Part shown: positions 36,506 to 48,789 of the stretch, in pieces | Numbering within the stretch: the first letter of the stretch is position 1 | How the letters are laid out: each line of letters begins with the position of its first letter | NCBI RefSeq assembly: GCF_030272615.1 | Contig: NC_081408.1 | Coordinates: 303,587,450 to 303,651,449, forward strand | DNA from: Cryptomeria japonica | Taxonomy: Eukaryota > Streptophyta > Pinopsida > Cupressales > Cupressaceae | Direction of reading: 5' to 3' | Length of the DNA stretch: 64,000 bases | Made by a program: the position numbers and the translations under genes | The notes under the pieces: generated by a model | Told to the model about the DNA's origin: nothing | The model's input: only the letters and a program-made list of their open reading frames with translations | The model's database searches: none

Positions 36506-39500
36506 AAGGGGTCATATGGTTTCCTAAGGGTTCATATGGTATTCTAACTCATGTATGACCCCTTAGGACCTCATATGACCCCTTAGGACCATATGATGTC
36601 CTAATGAGTCATATGGTGTCCTAAGGGGTCATATGGTGTTCTAACACATGTGTGGACCCTTAGGATCCCATATGACCCCTAACGACACCATATGATCCCC
36701 TAAGGCACTGTATGACCCCTTAGAACACCATATGATGTCCTAATGGGTGATATGGTGTCCTCAAGGGTCATATAGTGTCCTAAGGGGTAATATGGTGTTG
36801 TTACAAGTCATATGTTGTCTTGAGGAGTAATATGGTGTTGTTAAGGGTCATATGGGGTCCTAAGTGGCCGCACATGTTATAAAACTATATGACCCCTTTA
36901 GACCCCATAAGACCCCTTCCTAAGGGGTCATGTGGTGCCCTAATGGGTCATATGGTGTCCTCTCTCTATCTCACTCTCTCCTCTCTCCCCAAGCTTTAGA
37001 TTTTATATTTTCTCAAACATAATCAAATTTCACTAATCCTATTGTCCTAAGGGGTCATATGGTGTCCTAAGGGGTCATATGGTGTCTTATGTCATATGGT
37101 GTTTACAAGGGTCGTGTTGTGTACTCGTAGGTTATAAGGGGTCATATAGTGTCCTAAGGGGTCATATGGTGTCTTGGGGGGTCATACAATATCCTAAGGT
37201 GTCAAATGTTGTCTTAAGGGGCTACACACATGTGTTAGAACACTGTATAACCCTTTCGGACATCATATTGGCCTAAGCTTTGATATGGTGATTTAAAGGG
37301 TCACATAGTTTCCTAAGGGGTCACATCGTGTACTAGGATGTTAAAAGGGGTCATATGGTATCTTGAAGAGTCATATGGTGGCCTAAGGGGTCATATGGTG
37401 TCATTAGGGGTTATATGGGGTTCTAAAAGGTCATATGGTGTTGTTAGGGGTCATATGGGGTCTTAAGGGACCACACATCTATTAGAACACCATATGACCC
37501 CTTTAGACACGTTATGACCCCTTAGGAAATCATATTATCCTAAAGGGTCATATGGTGTCCTAAGGGTTCATATGGTGTCTTAAGGGGTCATTTCATGTAC
37601 TAGGATGTTAAAATGGGTCATATGGTGTCCTAAGGGGTCATATGGTGTCTTGAGGGGTCATATAGTGTTCTAAGGGGTTATATAATGTCGTTAGGGGTCA
37701 TATGGTGTCCTAAGGGGTCATATTGTGTCATTAGGGGTAATAGGGGGACCTAAGGAGAGACACGTGTTAAAACACCATATGACCCCTTAGGATACCATGT
37801 GACTCATTAGGACATCATATAGTCCTAAGGGGTCATATGGTGTCGTTAGAGGTCATATGAGATCCTAAGGGCCACACATTTGTTAGAACACCATATGACC
37901 CCTTAGAAAACCATATGACATCTTAGGATGTCATATCGTGTCCTTAGGCCTCATATGGTGTCCTAAGGGGTCATGTCATACATACCAGGATGTAAAAAAG
38001 GGTCATATCTAGTGTCTTGGGTTCATATGTGGTCCTGACGAGATACACATATGTTACAACAAAATATGACCCCTTAAGACACCATATGACCCCTTAGAAC
38101 ATCATATTGTACTAAGGGGTCATATAGTGTCCTACCAAAATGATAAAAAGGGTCATATGTTGTCTTGAGGGGTCATATGAGGTCTTAAGGGGCCACACGT
38201 GTTAGAACACCATAAGATCCCTTAGGACATCATATTTTCCTAAGGGGTCATATGGTGTCCTAAGGGGTCATGTTGTGTACTAGGATGTTAAAATGGGTCA
38301 TATAGTGTCCTAAGGGTTCATATGGGGTCCTAAGGGGTCATATGGTGACGTTAGAGGTCATATGATGTCCTAAGAGGTCATATGGTGTTATTAGGGGTTG
38401 TTTGGGGTCCTAAGGGGCCACACATGTGTTAGAACACCATATGACCCCTTAAGACACCATATGACCCCATAAGACACTATATGACCCATTAGGACCACAT
38501 GATGTCCGAAGGGGTCATATGGTGTCTTGAGGGCTCATATGGGGTCCTAAGCTGTCATATGGTGTCCTAAGGGTCATACAATTTCCTAAGGGGTCATATG
38601 GTGTCCTAAGGACTCATATGGTGTCCCGAGGGGTCATATAGGGTCCTAAGGGGTCATATGGTGTCCTGAGGGTCATATAGTGTCCTATGGGGTCATATGG
38701 TGTTGTTAGAGGTCATATCGTGTTCTAAGGGGTCATATGGTGTAGTTAGGGGTCATTTGGGGTTCCAAGAGGATACACATGAACCATTGGGACATCATAT
38801 TGTCCTAAGGAGTCATATGATGTCCTAAGGGGTCATATGGTGTTGTTAGGGGTCATATGGGGTCCTAAGGGGCCACACATGTGTTAGGATACCATATGAC
38901 CCCTTAGGACACCTAATGACCCCTTAGGACACCATATAGTCCTAAGGGGTCATATGGTGTCATTAGGAGTCATATGTGGTCCTAAGGGGTCACAAATCTA
39001 TAGAACACCATATGACCCCTTAGGACACCATATGACCCAATAGGACATCATTTGGTCCTAAGGGGTCATATAGTGTCCTAAGGAATCCTATCATGTACTA
39101 GGATGTCACAAGGGGTCATATGGTGTCCTGAGAGGTCATACGGTGTTGTTAAGGGACATATGGGGTCCTAAGGGATCATATTGTGTCGGTAGGGGTCATA
39201 TGGTGTCCTTAAGGGCCATACATGTGTTAGGACACCATATGACCCCTTAGGATATCATATTGTCCTAAGGGGTCATATGGTGTCCTAAGGGGTCATATGG
39301 GGTCCTAAGGGGCCACACATGTATTACAACAACATATGACCCCTTAGGACACCATATTGTCCTAAGGGGTCATGTCATGTATTTTGATGTTAAAAGGGGT
39401 TATATGGTGTCCTAAGGGGTCATTTCATGTACTAGGATGTTAAAAGGGGTCATATGGTGTCCTTGGGGGTTATATGGTGTCCTAAGGGGTTATACGGTGT

Positions 39501-39530
39501 TGTTAGGGGTCATATGGGGTCCTAAGGGGA
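36506..39530 (-). repeat. 20-bp satellite array, right arm (inverted)
   Basis: Same monomer as 24598-26979 but mostly as GTGTCCTAAGGGGTCATATG, with higher-order phrases ggggccacacatgtgttag. The orientation is opposite to the left array, so the centre of element A is an inversion point now occupied by the 9.5-kb insertion. Confidence 0.95.
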
Positions 39531-40448
39531 GGAAGAGGTGATGATCTAGAGAGGGGAGGGAGAGAGAAGAGGAGAGAGGGAAGAACAAAGAGAAAGAGGG
39601 AGTTATGAAGAGAGGGAGAGGTGGGCGGGGAGTGATTGATATAGAGAGAGAAAAGAGGTAGAGAGGTGAGGAAGAGAGAAGAAAATAAGATTGATAAGTT
39701 AACAAAGAGAGAAAGAGGGGTAATGAGATGGAGAGGAAATAATTAGATAGGCGAGAGAGATATAGAGGTGAGAAATATAGAGCGTAGGTAGAGAGAGGTG
39801 AGAGACCAAGGGTGTAAAGATAGAGGGGGATAGAGAGGTGGGTATTGAGATAAAGAGGGAGTGGTAGAGAGGTAAAGATGGAGGGAAGGAGAAAAATATG
39901 TATGGAGAGAGGTTGAGAGGGGCAGGTAGTGATTAAGAGAACAAATACAGAGTGGAGAGAAACAATAGGAGGAGAAGAGAGATGGAGGGAGGGAATGATA
40001 GATATGGAGATAAGGAGGGAAAGTGAGAGAGAGAGAGAGGGAGAGAGTATAGGAGAGACCTAGAGAGGGGAGAGAGAAGAAATATAGATAAGAGAGGGAT
40101 AGTAATAGGTCTAGATTTTATGGGAGATAAAGAGGTGATGGGAGAGATAAGCGAAGGAGATAATTCATAAAGAGAGATGGGTAAGATGTGATGGAGAGAG
40201 AGAGGTTAAATACCTAGATGGGAGAGAGAGGGGAGAGATAGATAGAGGGCATAGAGATAGGTTCCTAATGAGACATGGATAGAGATGCATAGAGGTGGAG
40301 AGGAGATGAGGGAGAAACCTAGAAATTTGAGAGAGGGAGGGAGATTAAAAAAAAATGAGGGAGAGGTGACGACCTAGGCAATGGAGAGAGGGAATAGATA
40401 AAAGAGCAAAGAGGTGAGTAAGAGGGGATGGATGGAGAGGTAGACATG
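39531..40448 (-). repeat. element A right arm: GA-rich tract, inner part
   Basis: Complement matches 23640-24597 block by block: ctctctagatcatcacctct, cgcccacctctccctctc, tctacctctccatccatccc. It ends with acatg where the next insertion starts. Confidence 0.9.
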
Positions 40449-41063
40449 TGTAGTTCTCCTCCATGATTCATCTTGTTTGTTGTGTATCAATAGATCATAT
40501 TGGTATAGCTTACTTTACTTTATGATGATTTGATTGTATCTAACCATATACTAACCCTAATTCATATGATGATGATTTCGATAGTGCTTGACTTTCTTCT
40601 ACTATGTTCATGATAAGGGATGATGTCATACCACTCATTCATGAGCATGAAATGTTGTTGCGATTTCCTTTCACTTATATTCCTATTATATGATATATGT
40701 GTATATATGTTGTTGTATTTGTATTGGTGGTGGCAGGGTTGTAAGTACTAGACATCGACTCCACCTTGCTTCACAGGTTTGAGTGTGTCTTATCCCAATG
40801 GTAAGTTAAATGGATATGACATAAAAACTCATTCTAAACTCTACGTTTAAGTTTATTAACCTTGTCAGTTTAGAGTCTTAAATTGAGTTGTTCTTTAGCA
40901 TCAAGTGGTTTCTTGAGTTATCCTATGTTGGATTGCTTTTAGTGTTATGGTTGTTGAATGATTTAATTATTAATTAATTGATTTATATAGTTCAATAATG
41001 TTAAATTATAGTAATAGATTTACATAGTCTATAATAATAAATTAAATAAATGGTTGATATAAA

Positions 41064-42657
41064 TGTAGAACACGAGATATCACTGAGAGGGGTGAATTAG
41101 TGATTATAAACAATTTCAAACAGTGTGTGCAACTGATCGAATAATGAAATAACTAACAAAAAATCACACATAAGAGCACATCACATGACACTAGATATAT
41201 GAGGAAAACCCAATGTGGAAAAAATCTCGGTGAGAAATGTTGTTGGAGATCTACTACTCCAATCCAGCCTCACAATGAAATAACAGTTTTACAATGTTTA
41301 GGGCACCAACCCAAGGAGAACCAACCCCTAACAATTTATGGTTACCCACCCAAAAGAGCACCAACCCCTGAACTATTCTAAGCACCAACTCAAGGAGCAC
41401 CAACCCCTACACTGAGAACCCACTCAGTAAGATACAATGAGATATAAAATCAATACAAAGATAAGCACCTTGTTAAAAATGAGTTTTGTAACCTTTGCAA
41501 ACTATTCACTCTGTCAGTTGAACTATTTTATGTCACATTGCTTCATCCCTATAGGATCTCAGTTCTCTCTGTCTAAATCCTCTTTAACTTAGCTTCTGCC
41601 TAGCCAAATCTCCTCTCACACTCTCTTTTCTCTCCTTCACTCTTAGTGGCTACTTTACCAGATCGATCTCTACTAGTTTGATAGATTGTTATGCTTTGTA
41701 ATAGTTTATCGGCTACCTTAAACCTTGTTGGTTAAACCCTTCTTTCCGGTTCTTCTTCTAACACTCAGTCACTTCAATATTTTTCTATCAATTCTTAGAC
41801 TGATCAACTCTCCTCTAGCATGATCTGACTTTCTCATCACTCATCCAATTCGCTTAAGTCTTTGATCTGCATATATATACACATGTTTTCTCGTCAAAAC
41901 AAAAACTCAAACTTTATGTGCCTAGGGTTTTCTTCTTCGACCACAATCCATATCAAATCTCATCTCATCTTCTTGAATCAACAACTTGCAATTCATCAAC
42001 AAATATATATATCCTTTTTTATTCTTCCAATAAACATTTACTATATTTAGAAAACTGGATCCTGTTCATCGGCCTTGATTTTTGTCGATTACAATAAATG
42101 ATCTAGTTGTTTCCTTCTCTAGATCAACAAGACGATCAGATGTCCTACTTTGATCATAACACCAAAAAATCCTTGCCTTTCAATCTGCTTCAAGCCGCAA
42201 TACTCTGCAATCGATCTGTAATTTTTGCAATCTTCATTTAATCGACCTAATCGACAACTACCTCGCTGATGCGCTATTTACCTACCACTACATGTTTGCC
42301 ACCTAGAGTCCACATGACATCTCTGTCAACATCCAACTCACTTGATTGTGTCGGTTCAAACTTGGTCACTGACCGAACATACTACCGGAATACACCAACC
42401 AGTTAACCTTTATATCATGCACTTCTCTATTATGTTAGTTAGGACATGTTATCATTTACTGGTGATAGTCCTCAACCATTTTTCCAAAATGGAAAAAACT
42501 TCACATCCTTTCATCTTCTTATCTGGGTCCTTCAATTTGTCTCTTTTCTTGCTTATCGGTTGACATCAACATGCCAACAATCTTCAATACTCCTACTTGT
42601 ATACCGATAACATCAACTTGCATACCGGTTGACATCAATGACAACACAATGCCAACA
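41064..42657 (-). mobile_element. Copia-type solo LTR, 1594 bp
   Basis: ATAAA flanks both sides (41059-41063 and 42658-42662). In plus sense it starts TGTAGAACACGAG and ends GCCAACA; in minus sense it starts TGTTGGCATTGTG, like the LTR of the Copia at 21961. Internal phrases (gaggaaaacccaatgtgg, caccaacccaaggag) match 53885-56404. No internal coding region is present, so it is a solo LTR formed by recombination. Confidence 0.9.
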
Positions 42658-42662
42658 ATAAA

Positions 42663-45628
42663 TATTTAATAATAATGTGTAATTAATAGTTGGGAATTAT
42701 TATTACTATTTATCCTTTGGATTTATATTTAATTAATGATTGTATATCATTATTATCTATCAAGGATTATTTGTTATTTATTTAATTATTAGGTTGTGGC
42801 TTTTATATTAATTTGGGTATCTATTTATTCACCCTTGGTTATTTTATTATTGGGCCTTTATATTTAATTGTGCCCATGGTTTAATTTATCATTGGTTGTT
42901 TATATTATTATTCCTCTTTTTACCCTTTTGGGATTAATTAATATATATTCTCTATCTACCCTATTTTGTTATTGGCTGTGAGTTTGGGGTAAGTTAATTA
43001 AATGTTATTTTATTATTCTTACCTTGGTTTTTGAGAAGGGTTGGTATGAAATATATTTTATTCTATTATCTTGATTGGTCGAGATTTTCATATAGTTTTG
43101 CCTTTGATTTTCTATTTAATGGATTTCCTGTGCATCCACTTGGGTTGGGCTCCAGGGAAGGATTTTTGCACTTTCGGCCGTGGATTGGATTTGGATTTGT
43201 TTTCTTGAGGATTGTTGGCTTGGTTGGATTATTGGATTGTCCTTCTTCAGATTCGTTGTTCATAACTTCTACTATTCTAGGTTGGAGTTCTAGCTTTTTT
43301 CTTCGCATTTGGTTTTTCAAAAGATTGTTTGCACCATGTTTGTTCAGGTTGGGTTAAATGGAAATTCATTTGGATGATAATATTACATCTTGGAATAAAT
43401 TTTATTAAGGGGAAAACTTTATTCATCTCTTATTGGTTTTGTTGTAATTGTTTCTTCGTGAGAATTTTAGAGATTTTCTTGTATGTGGATGTCGAGAATG
43501 ATTTTTCGATGTGATCTCTTTTTATAGCTTATGATTTGTTACTTTGATCATTTCATTAGTTTCCTCTCTCCTGGGCACCTCTGTTGACTTTATTTCTAGG
43601 TCATAGCAAACCCTTTTGATTTTATTTTCTTTTTGCATGTTTCTTGTTTCATCTATATATTTTAGAGTAAATGCGCTATTCTAACATATGCTCTAAAAAT
43701 ATTAGCATATGCGAGATTATATTTAGCAAATTTGTGAAACCGTTATGCATATATGTGTTATGTTGTTATGCATATCCGCTATTATTTTATAAATGCGCTA
43801 TAACTTGTTCTAAATGCGCTTCAGAATTTTATATATGTGCTATAGGAATTAGTAAAAGCACTGTAGGATTGTGTAAATGTACTATTATATGGAACAAATA
43901 CGCTAAATTGTCTTTCTGAGTCAGTTTTGGGTGATTTCTAAGATTTTTGTACTTGTTTTTTGATATCTAGAGGTTGTTTTCTAATGCTTGAGTTGTGCCA
44001 AGATTGATTTATGGTCTGTGTAATGTTTCTTTTGGCTTCATGGCTCTTATATGTGATTATTTGTAGTCGGGATCCTTGGTCATATTCATTTATGTTAATT
44101 TATTGCATTTGCCTAAGAGGTTGCCATGTTGAATATGATGTCATTGTATTGTTGACTCCTTTGGACTATCAGATCTTGTTTGGATATGAGTCCATGGTCA
44201 TGTTGATATATTTTATGTTGAGCATTGCTATGTTGTTACCCTGAGGTCTAGGTGCATGCAAGCGGGAGAGTGGGCTTCTAAGTGAGTGACGGGGATCACA
44301 TAGAGTAGATAGCCAGGTTCACCCGAGGTCTAGATCACTAGGTATCTCATTAGGAGTTTTCCGTTGTAACCAAGTGATAACATAATTAATAATTCTTGGG
44401 GTTTGGGTAGAATATTTCATCCTAATAAGATAAGAAAAGGTTGAGCCCCTTTGCCTTGCCTAGCGGTGATGCTCCGAGATAGGATTGGGATGACCTTGGT
44501 AACCCAAGTAAGCTAATCTCTCTCACTCCATAAAGGTTGAGATGGCTTTGCATGTGCATCTGGGGTAACCGAGACTAGTGCCCAAGTACCCACATGTCGC
44601 ATATGATGACACTCTTTCTCTGCATGTAGGTCCTAGTGCCTCGATCCTTGTTTTGATGTGTTGCCTCTAGAGGTTTCGTATTGGATTGTATGTTTTGCAT
44701 ACTTGTTGTATTGGTATTTCCTTGGTTGTTAGGTGTCAGCCTAGATCTAGAGTGTGAGTGGGATCTTGTGTCATCTCCAAGCACGAGGGGTGGTTCCTTA
44801 TGGTTCCACATGGTCGGGTGGTTGATTCCTTCTTCCATTGGAATGTTCTTCATTGGATGTTGCATGGATGTGGATCTCTTGTCTTCTCAGCTATGGATGG
44901 ATACTTGTAGCAGATTGTTGTATATATCTTACATGGCATATGTGTATATTGGATTCATAATTTAATAATATTTGAGATTAAAATAAATATGCTCCTTGAT
45001 GTAATTGGTTATTGTGTAGTAGATGGTATAGTAGTGGACATATTGATGTATCGTGTATATCTTGTGATTGATTCATTAATGGAAAATGGGATTGGCTCTA
45101 CAGTTGTGCATTTAGTGTTGTATGTATGTCTATTATGGTTTAAGGAATGGATTAATAATGTGGTAATTGGTATTGGTAATAGAGTAAGTGATTGGGATTA
45201 GAAACATTTGGTATTGATGTTTTAATATGAACCTAATGGGGTTAATTGGTAGTTGCATTATTGAAGATTGCATTTATGATAGATAGATTAGAAATGATCT
45301 TGCATATGTGCATGGAAGGAATAGTTGATGATATAGGAAGTGTGTATTGGATCAGTTGTAATTATGATTTTGTTGTTTATGATTAGTGGTGTAAGTAATG
45401 ACCTTGATTTACCCTAGGGAAGAAACCTGATATATTGTGTTTTCTTTCTGCTTGCGTATCATGATTGGTGATTATGTTCATGATGGATAATTGTATATCA
45501 TGTTAATGGATGTTAGATGCATATGATTAGTTAGTTGATTATTTTGCATTAGTAGTTGTTTCAAAAACATTATCTATGTATGCATGTTGGTTGGCTAATT
45601 TCTCTAGAGTATTTTGGCAGGCATTACA
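42663..45628. other. rest of the 5.2-kb insertion, no gene recognised
   Basis: AT-rich first part, then a less AT-rich part (44240-44900) with phrases typical of long plant LTRs. Short open frames in it have no recognisable domain. Confidence 0.4.
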
Positions 45629-45633
45629 ACATG

Positions 45634-45674
45634 GAGGGAGTCAAAGACCTAGGGAATGAGGAGAGAGAGAGAGA

Positions 45675-45730
<56 letters not shown>

Positions 45731-46145
45731 ATAAATGGATAGGGGGAAGGGGGAAGGGAGAGAAAGGTGGAGATAGAGGGAGAGAACTAGGGGGGTGAAC
45801 AATTAGATAGTTGAGAAACCTAGAGGATAAGAGAGAGGTGGGTAATAATATAGGGAGGGAGAGGTATTGAGTTGAATAGGGAGGGAGCAAGAGACCTAGA
45901 TATAGGTAGAGAGAGGATATAAGGGAAAGGTAGTAACCAAGAGAATGGAGAGGGAGGGGAAGGAAAAAATAAGAGAATGACAGAGATGAAGAGAAAGGGA
46001 AGGAGTCAAGGATAGAAATGGGGTCAAGGAATGAAAGGTATAGAGGGTGGGATATACCTAGAGAGGGGAGAGAGAATTGAGAGAGACAAGAGAGGGAGAG
46101 AGATAGGTCCAGAGTTTGGGAAAGATAAAGAGAGTGAGATATAGA
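45634..46145 (-). repeat. element A right arm: GA-rich tract, outer part
   Basis: Complement matches 23160-23640 in order. It includes an expanded (GA)n run at about 45656-45727. Confidence 0.9.
45656..45727. repeat. (GA)n microsatellite
   Basis: About 36 near-perfect GA units with one GG interruption. The matching place in the left arm has only a few units, so it has expanded after the arms formed. Confidence 0.95.
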
Positions 46146-46149
46146 GCTA

Positions 46150-46602
46150 AAGAATGATAATAGGAGCATGTTGATTACTGAAATTTGACTGAGTCTGAAA
46201 TTTAATACGATCCTTTAAAAAATAGAATCTACAATATAACTCCTATAGAGTTGAAACCACTCTCAAACATCTTGACAATACATACATAAAATATAACTTA
46301 AAGTACATAAAAGAAAAAGAGAAAATATAACTTATACTTAAATGTTATATTTTATGTATATAGCTTGCTAAAAAAACTAAGGGAATGCTAAATGCATTGC
46401 ATACAAGTCCATGTTACTAGTCTAATTTTATCTAAGCAAAACACATACAAGTTTTTCTTACAGAACATAACGTGTACATATTTTTTATTTTCAAAAACTC
46501 GTACGCGTTTTTATTTTTTTTAAAACACGTACGCGTTTTTAATTTAAAGAACACATACACGTTTTGCCTTGTACTTAGGCTTGGATAGCAAGGCTGAGGC
46601 TT
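46150..46602 (-). repeat. element A right arm: shared segment and GCGTACGC palindromes
   Basis: Mirror of 22664-23160. Two blocks, aaaactcgtacgcgttttt and aaaacacgtacgcgttttt (about 46494-46545), are near-perfect palindromes around CGTACG. A minus-strand open frame across it (46432-46689) follows the repeat and is not credible as a gene. Confidence 0.85.
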
Positions 46603-47378
46603 GTGAGCATTTTTTCCCTCCTTTTTACTTGTTTTCTTCTTCCAATCTAATTTTTCAACTTCATTGTCATCAGGATTACACGTTATCAAGTGTGTATTTC
46701 TAAAATTGCCACCATAATTTCACCTATCTTCTGAGCTTTCTAACCGTATAATTTTTAAAAAATTTGAACAACATTATCATATTAATCTCGAATTTCTTTT
46801 ACCAATGTCTCCATAGTTCTTAGAGACGTGTACCATTTTTTTAATAACTTTTGACCTACTTATCCAAAAAAAAATTTTAATATATCTTATTGTAGTGCAC
46901 TTGATTCTTTACACTTAAAAAAATTTTGCATTTTTAATTATTTTTGTGCAAGTTATGCTTCGGACACGAACAGGTACCTGATTTTTAGGATGTGCCCGTT
47001 TTGAAAAATCATTAAAAAAATACTCAACAGAAAATTACAAAAAAATACACAACTTCTAGTCCTCACTCTTAGCTATATTTCTACCAAAGGATTCGTCAAA
47101 ATACTAAATCTAACTATCACTTTTTTTATGCGTATGCCAGACGCTATGTTACGTTTTTCAAAAAAAATTAGGAACTATTTTTCATGCGTGAAGGATTTGT
47201 CCCCCTTAATCTTATCCAATTTTGAAAAAAAATTAGTAGTTTGGAAACTAAATTTAGAGTACTACAATCTTTGTTCTTTAAGTAACATCATATTTTGAGT
47301 GGACTAGTCTCCAATTGCTCCTCCAAGTTCAAGTTTAGCTAATTTCAGAAGAAAAAAAATGTGCCCACTTATACCCCC
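46603..47378 (-). repeat. element A right arm: outer segment absent from left arm
   Basis: AT-rich, with caggtacctg palindrome near 46971-46980. Phrases such as cataactt...gcatttt also occur in the inverted arms of element B, which suggests relatedness. Confidence 0.6.
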
Positions 47379-47408
47379 TTTTTGCACACCATCTTAGTGC
47401 ACTTACCC
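47379..47408 (-). repeat. right terminal inverted repeat of element A
   Basis: Complement reads GGGTAAGTGCACTAAGATGG and onward. It differs from the left end by one base (T for C at position 13) over about 30 bp. Confidence 0.88.
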
Positions 47409-47580
47409 AGTCTTGCTTCTTACTTAACCATGAAACCAATCTATCTCCCAAAAAGAATGCACCACCACTAGTACTTTTCCTGCAATCAATGCTTTATCTC
47501 AATCAACATTTGTATATTCTTTCAACATGAAATCTCCATGGTTCTTGTACCAAAGACCAAAGGTATGTGCAGGATCATTG
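47409..47580 (-). pseudogene. Copia RNase H, N-terminal half (other side of element A)
   Basis: Minus-strand reading gives FGLWYKNHGDFMLKEYTNVD, a stop, DKALIAGKSTSGGAFF, LGDRLVSWLSKKQD, which ends exactly at the element A border. Joined to 22552 through the shared AGTC the frame continues with SISLSNVEA, the expected next block. Homology stops at about 47580, where another element may begin. Confidence 0.9.
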
Positions 47581-48402
47581 TGGGCCAAAACAAGCCCTTA
47601 CGTCGTAATGAAATTTCAGGAAAATGGAGTTATGCAACTTGACGTGAAAATTTGAATATCTTATGAACATTATTTCAAAAATATGTAAGAACATAACTTG
47701 TATAAAATTGAATGTAGTTTCTAAGCTACTAGTTGTTTTCTAGAAAAACATTAACCTATTTGATGAAAATTTGAAATTTCAATGCAATAGTACTAAAATT
47801 TCAGGAAAAAGATAAGATGTAGGTGTATGTCTGACTATCCTAACCACAATCAAATAATAATAATTTTTATAAGATTTTAAATAGAAGTAGTAGACTCATG
47901 TCTAGATGTAACACATTTTTTCTATTTTTTTTAAGTAAATAATTAATTAAAAAAATTTTACAACTTTTCAATATATAAAAACTTGTGTCTGACCACCTTA
48001 ACTTGGTCAAAAAATTATGAAATTCATTTATTTCTTTTTTAATCCTATAGTATGTGAAGCAGAGAATGTGATGCAGCTTTCGAATTCAAAAAATGTGAGA
48101 CCATTTGAAAGATAATGTTTTTTCAATTAGGACTTTAGTCAGAATTTAACTAGAAAATGAATAATAATTATTTCTTAAAGTCAAAATAAGGCAAAATTTA
48201 TATTGTTGGAAAGATGAGAATGCCCTTAAAAAACCCTTTCCGTTTTATCAATTTTGGCTAAAAATAAAGTCATCAGCCACCAAGGTGAAGTTTGGAAAAA
48301 CAAGAAAAACTCAAAAACACATTTTTTGTGTTGACTTTCCAAGCTTGGCATGTCCTAGCCAAATCCCAAAGCAATCCCGAGTGAAAAATGGAGGGAAAAA
48401 AT
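47581..48402. other. AT-rich spacer, possible outer part of element B
   Basis: No gene seen. Copia homology stops at about 47580, so the left border of element B could lie here (for example at gggccaaaacaagccctta), but no matching right end was found. Confidence 0.3.
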
Positions 48403-48690
48403 TATGTTTTTTTTCAAGTCGGATACCTGTTTAAATCGGATATTCGTTATGAAAAAAATTAAAAAACATATTTTCATAAAATGGGCATAACTTTTGCATT
48501 TCATATAAAAAAAATTATTTTTTATAGGTGTTGAAAAGGTGATTCAGAGCTCTACGATATGGAATAGGTAGTGTTTCTATATATTTTTTCAAAAAATAAT
48601 TATAATTAATTTAAATTCATCCTTCATTGCTAAAACATCAAAAGCTCGTGACTTTTTCATTTGAATTCCCTCTTTCATGATTTTTTTGTA
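48403..48690 (+). repeat. element B left inverted arm
   Basis: Contains tcaagtcggatacctg, aaatgggcataacttttgca, taggtgttgaaaaggtgatt and ttcatccttcatt, each mirrored at 58535-58775. Confidence 0.75.
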
Positions 48691-48789
48691 ACAATCATCT
48701 CAAAATACTTGAAACACTAAATAAGTAATTAATAATAGAAAATTTAGGAATTTTACTGAGTTTAATAAATTTTGGTAAACCATGTTATC

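Larger units (their letters stand above)
40449..45628. mobile_element. 5.2-kb LTR-like insertion in element A
   Basis: ACATG duplicates at 40444-40448 and 45629-45633. The insert begins TGTAGTTCTCC and ends GGCATTACA, i.e. TGTA...TACA termini. The right flank (catggagggagtcaaagacc) continues the left flank exactly as in the homologous 23614-23650. With its own nested solo LTR removed it is about 3.6 kb. No pol gene is seen, so it may be a solo long LTR or a non-autonomous element. Confidence 0.85.
22553..47408. mobile_element. element A: giant foldback-type DNA transposon with satellite core
   Basis: The left end GGGTAAGTGCACCAAGATGG (22553 on) and the complement of the right end (47408 backward) match over about 30 bp with one mismatch. 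The flanks carry AGTC on both sides (22549-22552 and 47409-47412), a 4-bp target duplication, and a Copia RNase H frame resumes across it. Inside, both arms hold in mirror order a GCGTACGC block, a shared 170-bp segment, a CT/GA tract and the 20-bp satellite. Two later insertions (26980-36500, 40449-45628) removed, the length is about 10.1 kb. I see no transposase, so it is probably non-autonomous. A 4-bp duplication that is not TTAA argues against hAT, MULE, CACTA, Harbinger, mariner and piggyBac. Confidence 0.85.

Noticed and set aside
46432-46689. 85-codon minus-strand frame (starts MITCNPDDNEVEK)
   Set aside because: It runs through palindromic arm repeats; the matching left arm has stops in the same frame.
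47581-47600. gggccaaaacaagccctta as the left end of element B
   Set aside because: No matching inverted copy was seen on the right side, so the border is not supported.
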